Shown: piece by piece, positions 7,260-12,186 of the stretch
How positions within the stretch are numbered: position 1 is the first letter of the stretch
Layout: every line of letters begins with the position of its first letter
Origin: a virus
DNA length: 21,077 nucleotides
Virus record (IMG/VR): IMGVR_UViG_3300047557_002370
Span: 1-21,077 of that record
Reading direction: 5' to 3' (one strand)
Made by a program: the position numbers and the translations under genes
The notes under the pieces: generated by a model
The model's database searches: none
Told to the model about the DNA's origin: nothing
The model's input: the letters and a program-made list of their open reading frames with translations, nothing else

Positions 7260-7409
7260 TTAGAAACAGTTGGTGTTGCAGTTGCCGTTGTAATCACAGC
7301 AGGTGGTGCATGTAATGAAGCGGCCGTTCTGCTGGTACGTGTGGGTGGTGCAAGCTGCGTATGCCATGCTTGCGGTCATCATTGCCCAGATTGCGATTGC
7401 GTATTTCAT
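7260..7409 (-). CDS. Small secreted cysteine-rich peptide
   Basis: A 49-aa gene. It starts at ATG 7409, overlapping the exonuclease stop (ATGA), and is preceded by the very strong AAGGAGGAG. Residues 1-19 are a signal peptide: short basic start MKY, hydrophobic core, and AYA cleavage site before Ala19. The mature peptide of about 31 residues has six cysteines (20, 34, 37, 38, 44, 48) in a Thr/Asn-rich background with CTTCC and GNCNTNC. Even cysteine number and export suggest disulphide bonds in the periplasm. Function unknown; its placement inside a DNA-recombination operon is odd. Confidence 0.75.
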   Translation of the reverse strand: MKYAIAIWAMMTASMAYAACTTHTYQQNGRFITCTTCCDYNGNCNTNCF

Positions 7410-8281
7410 AGCTCCTCCTTACGGTAGTTTTTCCACTGATCACAGAACGATGCAACCTGACAGAAGCTTTCGCATCTAGTCCTGCCACCCTCTCTGGTCT
7501 CAATAAAGTGCGCCCCTTTCTGTTCGGCCAGGAACGCTTCGGCCTGCTGCTGAATCAAAAATACTTTCTTCGCCCGCTTGCCGCCTTCCTTCATGACGGC
7601 ATAGGTCGTTGGCTTCTCCCACATCTCATCGCTCGTGCACTCTGGCATCTTGCCGCTGACGACTGCGAAGTTGGCTTCGTTGTGCAGGTTCAGGCGGGTG
7701 CGCACGAACTGCTCGCGGGTCTCGTGATCCCACAGTGGGATATCCAGCACCACGATAGGTGCCTGCGGGTAGCCTTCCTTGTTGGCTGCATCCCTGCGGC
7801 TCCAGTCACGGACGATGCCGACGATCTGTAGGCCAGAGACAGACACAGACTTCGTGGTCTCAACCAGCCATGCGTAGAGATTCAACTGGTCTACCCACTC
7901 TGTCTTCTCCTGCTGGACTGCCCAGGCTGACGTTACCTTGTAGTCGCTGATGACTAGCGTGCCGTCAGGCTGGATCTCTTGCAGGTCTATTTGGCCGGAA
8001 ATGCGCCAGCCCTCGAACGTGGTGAACAGCCGCTCCTCGACGATGTGGTTGCTATCTGCGCCGTGCTGAAGGATGTTGTGACAGGCTGATCCGAACAGAG
8101 ACCAGACACGGTCGGCTGCATCTTCCTCGATATCCTCGGCGTGCCGGCGGCGTAGCTGTACTAGCTGGGGCGGGGACAGGATCTCTGTGACGCTGATCTC
8201 GCTGTCGCCCCGGCTGTAAGTTGGCCGCTGTATGACGTTGACGAACGTCTGAGGCAGGTTGAATTTGTTGGTTAGTTTCAT
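7406..8281 (-). CDS. RecB/Cas4-like PD-(D/E)XK exonuclease
   Basis: A 291-aa protein. Active-site motifs of the RecB-type nuclease family appear in order: GSACH at 64-68, Gly96-x-Ile-Asp99 (metal-binding Asp), SDYKVTS with Asp113 and Lys115, and QLNLYAWL at 132-139 (the QxxxY motif). Near the C-terminus Cys270, 274 and 280 form a cluster reminiscent of the Fe-S region of Cas4/AddB nucleases, though the fourth ligand is uncertain. It most likely resects DNA ends for the ERF annealing protein. Start overlaps the upstream stop (ATGA). Confidence 0.88.
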   Translation of the reverse strand: MKLTNKFNLPQTFVNVIQRPTYSRGDSEISVTEILSPPQLVQLRRRHAEDIEEDAADRVWSLFGSACHNILQHGADSNHIVEERLFTTFEGWRISGQIDLQEIQPDGTLVISDYKVTSAWAVQQEKTEWVDQLNLYAWLVETTKSVSVSGLQIVGIVRDWSRRDAANKEGYPQAPIVVLDIPLWDHETREQFVRTRLNLHNEANFAVVSGKMPECTSDEMWEKPTTYAVMKEGGKRAKKVFLIQQQAEAFLAEQKGAHFIETREGGRTRCESFCQVASFCDQWKNYRKEEL

Positions 8282-8460
8282 GCTTTGCTCACTTTGCTTT
8301 CGAAGCTTGCCTTGTAAACAATGAAGTTGTGTTTATGCCCAAGCTCAACCATCGCCTTGGAAACAGTCATGGCTACTTCTTGCTTTGCTTCATCGCTCAA
8401 CGGGTAAAAGCTGGCTATGCGTACAGCCACCATCAAGTCATCTGTGATTGCTTGTGTCAT
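8278..8460 (-). CDS. First gene of the left operon, small unknown protein
   Basis: A 60-aa protein with no recognised domain. It begins MTQAITDD, has a helical middle (EAKQEVAMTVSKAMVELG) and ends SKVSKA. The ATG at 8460 is preceded by GGGAGGG, which itself abuts the downstream operator of the left promoter, so repressor binding and translation start lie within about 20 bases. Its stop overlaps the exonuclease start. Confidence 0.6.
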   Translation of the reverse strand: MTQAITDDLMVAVRIASFYPLSDEAKQEVAMTVSKAMVELGHKHNFIVYKASFESKVSKA

Positions 8461-8469
8461 GTCACCCTC

Positions 8470-8481
8470 CCTAGATGTAGA
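8470..8481. promoter_or_regulatory. Operator O_L2
   Basis: CCTAGATGTAGA, matching the consensus CCTAGATSTAGG with one change in the last base. It overlaps the predicted transcription start of P_L. Its centre is 23 bases from O_L1. Confidence 0.65.
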
Positions 8482-8484
8482 AGT

Positions 8485-8513
8485 ATACTATCCCCAGATA
8501 TAGGAAACGTCAA
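8485..8513 (-). promoter_or_regulatory. Left early promoter P_L
   Basis: On the minus strand: TTGACG (8508-8513), 17 bases, TAGTAT (8485-8490). The expected start is near 8478, about 20 bases before the first gene of the left operon. One operator lies in the spacer and one at the start site. The architecture mirrors that of the right promoter at 9631. Confidence 0.75.
8493..8504. promoter_or_regulatory. Operator O_L1
   Basis: CCCAGATATAGG, two changes from the perfect palindrome CCTAGATCTAGG found in the right promoter. It lies within the -35/-10 spacer of P_L, where a bound protein would block RNA polymerase. Confidence 0.6.
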
Positions 8514-8553
8514 CAGATAATTTGCAACAGGAACCATGTGTTGCATTCTGAGA

Positions 8554-8596
8554 AAGTCGGGAAAAAAGTCGGGACGAACTCGGGAATTCCCGACTT
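8554..8596. repeat. Cluster of AAGTCGGGA repeats and CGGGAATTCCCG palindrome
   Basis: AAGTCGGGA occurs at 8554-8562 and 8566-8574 as direct copies and at 8588-8596 inverted. A perfect 12-base palindrome CGGGAATTCCCG covers 8581-8592. The cluster lies about 45 bases upstream of P_L and outside any credible gene. A protein-binding site or origin element is possible; nothing further can be shown. Confidence 0.5.
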
Positions 8597-8631
8597 GTGG
8601 AAACGCTGCCACCTTGCAACTGTGACAAGCC

Positions 8632-8659
8632 TTGCGGTCTGCGGTGGATGTGGTAGTGT
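8632..8659 (+). promoter_or_regulatory. Possible promoter for RNA A
   Basis: TTGCGG (8632-8637), 16 bases, TAGTGT (8654-8659). The predicted start near 8665 coincides with the first base of the closing stem of RNA A. The match to sigma70 consensus is only moderate. Confidence 0.45.
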
Positions 8660-8663
8660 TTTG

Positions 8664-8800
8664 TCAGGGGAAAGCCTGGCCATCACTCTCCTTCCGTGAA
8701 TCTCCTCGGCTGGGTGAGTACCCCCTGATTTCTCGCAAGTCTGGCTTTTGAGGCGAGCCAGCAACTTTCCCCCGGTCGGTGACGCCGGGGGTCTTTTTTT
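8664..8800 (+). ncRNA. Candidate structured small RNA A
   Basis: About 137 nt between a possible promoter and a strong terminator, with no convincing open frame. TCAGGGG (8664-8670) pairs with CCCCTGA (8722-8728). Inside, AGCC pairs with GGCT and TCAC with GTGA around a small loop. After it, CTCGC (8732-8736) can pair with GCGAG (8753-8757), or CTGGC with GCCAG. It ends with the terminator at 8769-8800. No known RNA family is recognised. It may regulate by base pairing or be a leader of a longer transcript. Confidence 0.5.
8769..8800 (+). terminator. Rho-independent terminator
   Basis: CCCCCGG (8769-8775) and CCGGGGG (8785-8791) form a 7-bp GC stem with a 9-nt loop, followed by TCTTTTTTT. 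It terminates plus-strand transcription; the T-run is on the plus strand only. Confidence 0.88.
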
Positions 8801-8829
8801 GCAACTGTCTGTTCCTGTATAATTGCAAT

Positions 8830-8888
8830 AGCTAGGCGCTGGTCAGCCGAACGCACCACGGCTACGAGAGAAAGCCGGTGTCCTAGCT
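8830..8888 (+). ncRNA. Candidate structured RNA B (5' domain)
   Basis: A TATAAT at 8818-8823 would start transcription near 8830, though a clear -35 is missing. From that base AGCTAGG (8830-8836) pairs with CCTAGCT (8882-8888). Inside, CACC and GGCT pair with AGCC and GGTG around an ACGAGAGAA loop. Downstream, AGCGC (8920-8924) can pair with GCGCT (8975-8979) around a T-loop-like GTTCGACTC (8957-8965). No terminator is visible before 9304, so the RNA may be as long as about 480 nt and include RNA C. No known family is recognised. Confidence 0.42.
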
Positions 8889-9091
8889 CCAAGACGCATG
8901 AGGATTGGTTGTGCAACCTAGCGCAAGGCGTTCACGGGTTCAGTGGTGGGGCCGCCGTTCGACTCGGCAGCTCGGCGCTGTAGGGATGCCAGTCCTCAGT
9001 CGTGTTGGCGGCAAGGAAAGTAAACGGAGAATGGGCAAGCGAGCGCACTCTAAAGCGCAAGCCAGATACCTCACCGGCCACCAACAGCCCC

Positions 9092-9120
9092 TTGCATAGA
9101 TTCTGTTCCTGTCCTATCAT
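9092..9120 (+). promoter_or_regulatory. Promoter for RNA C
   Basis: TTGCAT (9092-9097), 17 bases, TATCAT (9115-9120), a good sigma70-like promoter with expected start near 9127. The spacer contains TGTTCCTGT, a word shared with other promoters in this intergenic region. The transcript would begin with a small CAGAG/CTCTG hairpin (9129-9144). Confidence 0.6.
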
Positions 9121-9170
9121 TGCGCCGTCAGAGGTGGCACTCTGTCATGCCTTGTCAGGGCAAACAAGTA

Positions 9171-9313
9171 ACCCCAGTCAGTTTAGGTGGGGCATGTGTA
9201 GTTCAGTCGTATGTTCTCTGCACGACAGTAGAGATAAGTCCCTGACAGGATATGACTGAGTTGCCCATGCCAACGGGCCATGCCCCACCTAAGTTGTCTG
9301 GGGTTTTTCTTTT
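9171..9313 (+). ncRNA. Candidate structured small RNA C with long closing stem and terminator
   Basis: Positions 9171-9196 pair with 9279-9304 over 26 positions with a single mismatch. Two of the pairs are G-U wobbles, which on the opposite strand would be A-C mismatches, so plus-strand RNA is implied. Inside, 9203-9212 pairs with 9250-9259 over ten bases, again with a G-U pair, and TCTCT (9215-9219) pairs with AGAGA (9230-9234). A GTTG/CAAC hairpin adds another branch. A TTTTTCTTTT run follows the stem directly, so the outer stem doubles as a terminator. No open frame of interest crosses it. It does not match tRNA, tmRNA or RNase P signatures. Confidence 0.68.
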
Positions 9314-9613
9314 GGTGCTCTGACCGCACCTCCCGCGAGAGCAGAGAGCCTGCATGGGCTGCCGGAGAGAGAACACTGGCCGAGGTCTCACCCGCCTGCG
9401 CGCCACGCCACCTGTCAGCGAGGGATGGCACAAGAGGGAGGATCCAGTGGTGAGACATGTCCTCCATCGAGATAATCGCTGCCTTCTGGGACAGCTAGGC
9501 CGCTGGGCAGGATCAGCAGGCTGGGCAGGGCAGATACCCCATCGAGTGCTTCGCATAGGTGGTGGGCTATCACCCATGGGGGACCTAAACGCGGAACTTG
9601 CAATACACGGATG
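9314..9613. other. Non-coding stretch with further hairpins
   Basis: Three hundred bases with no believable gene: short frames on both strands lack ribosome-binding sites and recognisable protein. Predicted stems include GGTGC/GCACC (9314-9330), GTCTCACC (9385-9392) with GGTGAGAC (9449-9456), and AGCC/GGCT around 9348. It could be a further part of the RNA locus or the upstream region of P_R. No promoter or terminator of its own was recognised. Confidence 0.45.
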
Positions 9614-9630
9614 TTGACAGGAACAATGTG

Positions 9631-9659
9631 TTGACATATCCTAGATCTAGGGGTACAGT
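9631..9659 (+). promoter_or_regulatory. Right early promoter P_R
   Basis: TTGACA (9631-9636), 17 bases, TACAGT (9654-9659): a near-consensus sigma70 promoter starting near 9666. The octamer TGTTGACA is duplicated at 9612-9619 and 9629-9636. The upstream copy with TATCCT at 9637-9642 would form a second, overlapping promoter with a 17-base spacer. Confidence 0.82.
9640..9651. promoter_or_regulatory. Operator O_R1
   Basis: Perfect 12-base palindrome CCTAGATCTAGG in the spacer of P_R, at the same place as O_L1 in P_L. Confidence 0.72.
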
Positions 9660-9664
9660 GGAAT

Positions 9665-9676
9665 CCTAGATGTAGG
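9665..9676. promoter_or_regulatory. Operator O_R2
   Basis: CCTAGATGTAGG, one change from the O_R1 palindrome, at the predicted transcription start. Its 3' end merges with the AGGAGGGG ribosome-binding site of the first right-operon gene. Centre-to-centre distance to O_R1 is 25 bases. Confidence 0.7.
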
Positions 9677-9683
9677 AGGGGAG

Positions 9684-9905
9684 ATGGAAAAATTACCAAG
9701 GGCGCTGCAACTGGCTGATTGGCTGGATGAAGTCAACGCGGCACCGCATCCGATACATACGAAAAGTGCCGCTGCTGAACTGCGCCGGCTGCATGCAGCT
9801 TTACAGGCCGAGCGTGAACGTGCGGCCATGATTTGCCACCAGTACAGAGACTGGTCGGATAACCCGGCAGAGGCAATCGCCGAAGCCATATTACGAGGAG
9901 AGTGA
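9684..9905 (+). CDS. First gene of the right operon, small phage protein
   Basis: A 73-aa helical, charged protein. ALQLADWLDE at the start and LHAALQAERERAAMICHQY in the middle, ending in AIAEAILRGE, resemble many short phage proteins of unknown role, like that at 4484. The ATG follows AGGAGGGG with good spacing. The stop overlaps the next gene. Function unknown. Confidence 0.7.
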   Translation: MEKLPRALQLADWLDEVNAAPHPIHTKSAAAELRRLHAALQAERERAAMICHQYRDWSDNPAEAIAEAILRGE

Positions 9906-10570
9906 TGATGGATATGAAAGTCAAGGAGACGCCGGTAGTTATCTCGGCACCAAAGTTCAACACGATTGAGGTTCTGCTTCAGGGTACTGCGCCGCTGGTC
10001 GTGGCCAGGTTCTCGAAGAAGGCAGAGCTGATGGCCAAGATGGCCGAAGGCAGCACGGCAAAGAGCAAGAAGGAACGCTCTGCCCGTGACTACGACAAGG
10101 AAGCAGAGGACGCACGTTACCGCTCCAGCGAGGGCTGGGAAGGTGTCAACGCTGCCGCATTCCGTGCCGGCATGATCTCAGCCTGCCGCTTGGTCGGGTT
10201 CAAGATGACACTGGCAAAGCTGTCAGTGTTCGTCGAGGCCGACGGCTTTGATTTGCAGGATGGCATCCCGCTCGTCCGTGTGTACGGCACATCAGAAACA
10301 TTCACGGCACACACCCGCAACGCAACTGGCGTGGTGGACGTGCGCTCCCGCCCGATGTACCGGGACTGGGCTATCAAGCTGCGCGTGCGGTTCGATGCTG
10401 ACCAGTTCAATGCGCAAGATGTGTACAACCTGATTGCCCGTGTAGGTGGGCAGGTAGGTCTGTGCGAAGGCCGGCCAGATTCAAAGAGCAGTGCAGGCTG
10501 TGGCTTCGGCACGTTTGAGATTGTCCCCGGCGACAGGGACAAAGAAGTCCGCAAGAAGTTTCGAATTTAA
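9905..10570 (+). CDS. Phage protein of unknown function, possible RAMP-like fold
   Basis: A 221-aa protein. Several starts exist in the same frame (GTG 9902, ATG 9905, 9908, 9914); 9905 is chosen for the TGATG overlap and GAGGAG upstream. Residues 70-125 hold GWEGVNAAAFRAGMISACR and a repeated hydrophobic pattern. The C-terminal third has WAIKLRVRFDADQF followed by a glycine-rich GGQVGLCEGRP and GCGFGTFEI. That order, strand then Gly-rich loop then GxG-F, recalls RAMP proteins such as Cas5/Cas7, but a true relationship is unproven. As an early gene it probably acts in host takeover or replication. Confidence 0.62.
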   Translation: MMDMKVKETPVVISAPKFNTIEVLLQGTAPLVVARFSKKAELMAKMAEGSTAKSKKERSARDYDKEAEDARYRSSEGWEGVNAAAFRAGMISACRLVGFKMTLAKLSVFVEADGFDLQDGIPLVRVYGTSETFTAHTRNATGVVDVRSRPMYRDWAIKLRVRFDADQFNAQDVYNLIARVGGQVGLCEGRPDSKSSAGCGFGTFEIVPGDRDKEVRKKFRI

Positions 10571-10717
10571 GCCCCGCGTTGATTTGCGTTTCTCAGTCCG
10601 GCTGACACATCTAAACTGAAAAATGCTGGAGAGCAAACGGGGCTAAATCGTTTAACTTGCTTTCCTCTCTACTAACACGAAGAGGGGGCGTGGAATGTGT
10701 CTTCCCCCTCAAATGCC
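10571..10717 (+). other. Hairpin-rich leader before the pentamer array
   Basis: AGCCCCG just after the upstream stop (about 10570-10576) pairs with CGGGGCT (10638-10644), enclosing small stems such as TCAG/CTGA. A second hairpin, GAGGGGG (10682-10688) with CCCCCTC (10704-10710), ends eight bases before the array. Neither is followed by a T-run, so simple termination is unlikely. The segment could be a structured mRNA region or processing site. Confidence 0.42.
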
Positions 10718-11517
10718 GCAGGTCCGTCCCGGCTGGGCAACGCTGGGTCAGGCTTGGTTGGGTGTGGCAGGCTTGGCGGGGACCGGCGTGACCTGTTCTG
10801 GCCCGGCCCGGTTGGGTAAGGTAAGGCAGGCTTGGAACGGCGTCGTGCGGCTAGTTTCGGTAGCGCACGGCGTGGTTCGGTATGGCAGGTGCGGCGCGTT
10901 TCGGCTCGGAAGGGCACGTCCGGGTAAGGTAGGGCGCGTTCGGGTACGGTAAGGCAGGCGACGCTAGGCGCGGTGAGGTGCGGCATCGTACGGCACGGGG
11001 GGGTGAGGAGAGGTTTGGCAGGTGTGCTCAGGATAGTCGGGGCATCGCGGGGTGAGGCAAGGCAGGTATGGCACCGCATGGTAAGTCCCGGTGGCGTGGG
11101 GTTAGGTGACGCAGGTATGGCTGGGCAACGACAGGTCTGGTTTGGGACGGCATGGATCGGTAGTGCAGGTGTGGCTCGGCTCGTTGCGGTGTCGTCAGGT
11201 TTGGTAAGGCAGGTATGGCACCGTGCGGCGCGGCAGGTTGCCGCATGGTTCGGTGCGGTCGGGACAGGCAGGTGGGGCAACGCTCGGCAAGGTCAGTCCC
11301 GGAGAGGTACCGCAGGTTAGGCGGCGCGAGGTTCGGCAAGGTTCGGTATGGTCGGGTTAGGCAGGTGTGGCTAGGGACGGCAAGGTCCGGCAAGTTCGGG
11401 TTGGATATGGCGCGGTATGGCAGGTCCGGCGTGGCAAGGTAACGTACGGCGTGGTTGGGCAACGCAGGTCAGGTGCGGAACGGCACGGTAGCGCACGTTA
11501 AGGTTCGGTGCCGCAGG
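10718..11517 (+). repeat. Degenerate pentamer array (NNNGG) with CAGG phase steps
   Basis: About 800 bases of G-biased sequence in which most successive 5-base words end in G or GG. GCAGG recurs at 10718, 10767, 10826, 10885, 10954, 11018, 11062, 11111, 11165, 11209, 11233, 11268, 11312, 11361, 11420, 11464 and 11513. The gaps are 49, 59, 59, 69, 64, 44, 49, 54, 44, 24, 35, 44, 49, 59, 44 and 49: all but the 35 equal 5n+4. So pentamers run in register and each GCAGG inserts one 4-base step (CAGG). An 18-base identical copy (AAGGCAGGTATGGCACCG) occurs at 11059 and 11206. Open frames across it on both strands are low-complexity products of the repeat. It forms the 5' region before the gene at 11537. 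Function unknown. Confidence 0.85.
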
Positions 11518-11536
11518 TAACTTTTAAGGAGAAATC

Positions 11537-12028
11537 ATGGAGATTCAAAAGGCAGAGCAATATGCAGAAGAGCGTCGCGTACTTGAGCGGCTGGCACAAC
11601 AGAACGATGGCTTGCTTATGGTGGATGACGTGCTGGAAGAGGCGCGGGATCCGCAATCAATTTTGCACAAGCATTTCCAGTGGGACGATACCAAGGCCGC
11701 AGAAGCTTACAGAAAGCAGCAGGCACGGCAGCTAATCCAAAAGGTCACAGTGACCATCGAGAAAGCCCCAGACGTGCACATCCGGGCGTTCGTCAGCCTG
11801 TCCACAGACCAGTACGAGAAGGGCGGCTATCGCATGACGGCCAACGTGCTATCGGATGACAACCTGAAAGCCCAGCTCCTGCACGACATGCAGCTCGCGC
11901 TCGTGAAGTGGAAGAAGCAGATCAACTTGCTCGACAGTGAGACAGAAGAGATTCTTGGTCGGCTGGAGCAGGTGGTCACGCGCAACATCAAGCACCGTCA
12001 GGACCGGCACAAGCAGGAGGCCGCATGA
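11537..12028 (+). CDS. Conserved phage protein of unknown function
   Basis: A 163-aa protein. VDDVLEEARDPQSILHKHFQWDDTKAAEAYRK in segments (about 29-60) resembles a widely spread phage protein type containing DP-S-LH-HF-WDD. The middle is beta-like (VHIRAFVSLSTDQYEKGGYRM) and the end is a long helix rich in Lys/Gln. The ATG follows TAAGGAGAAATC, immediately after the pentamer array. The stop overlaps the next start. Probably an early or replication-associated protein; no catalytic motif seen. Confidence 0.72.
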   Translation: MEIQKAEQYAEERRVLERLAQQNDGLLMVDDVLEEARDPQSILHKHFQWDDTKAAEAYRKQQARQLIQKVTVTIEKAPDVHIRAFVSLSTDQYEKGGYRMTANVLSDDNLKAQLLHDMQLALVKWKKQINLLDSETEEILGRLEQVVTRNIKHRQDRHKQEAA

Positions 12029-12186
12029 GATTCGAGGTCTATGACGAGGAGCGGAAACTATTCCGCAAGTTCTGGACTCGCTGGGAGGCGGCCAGGTTCA
12101 TGCAACCCGGCTGGGTGCTGGTGGAGAAAGCCAAGCATCGGGAGACCAAGCCCACGGTCGAGACACATGGGGATGCGCTCTTGTGA
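12025..12186 (+). CDS. Small phage protein, 53 aa
   Basis: The frame begins at the ATGA overlap with the preceding stop and ends at a TGA that overlaps the GTG of the next gene. The protein starts MRFEVYDEERKLFRKFW and contains WEAARFMQPGWVLVEK; it is strongly charged with several tryptophans. The tight overlaps on both sides make it credible despite its size. Function unknown. Confidence 0.65.
   Translation: MRFEVYDEERKLFRKFWTRWEAARFMQPGWVLVEKAKHRETKPTVETHGDALL

Noticed and set aside
8920-8980. tRNA gene suggested by GTTCGACTC
   Set aside because: The T-loop consensus fits and four stem pairs form, but no partner for the expected acceptor strand and no D or anticodon arm lie at tRNA distances.
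9183-9699. Three minus-strand frames (94, 144 and 94 aa) in the intergenic region
   Set aside because: They overlap RNA C and the P_R operators, have no ribosome-binding sites, and read like arbitrary sequence.
10672-11462. Long open frames on both strands across the pentamer array (202, 144, 115 and 85 aa)
   Set aside because: They are Pro/Thr/Cys-rich or Gly/Arg-rich translations of the repeat, overlap one another on both strands, lack ribosome-binding sites and have no protein-like organisation. Repeats of GG/CC words rarely create stop codons.
10718-11517. CRISPR array or iteron origin
   Set aside because: No constant repeat of the necessary length and no unique spacers; the constant feature is the 5-base register. 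An origin role cannot be excluded but nothing specific supports it.
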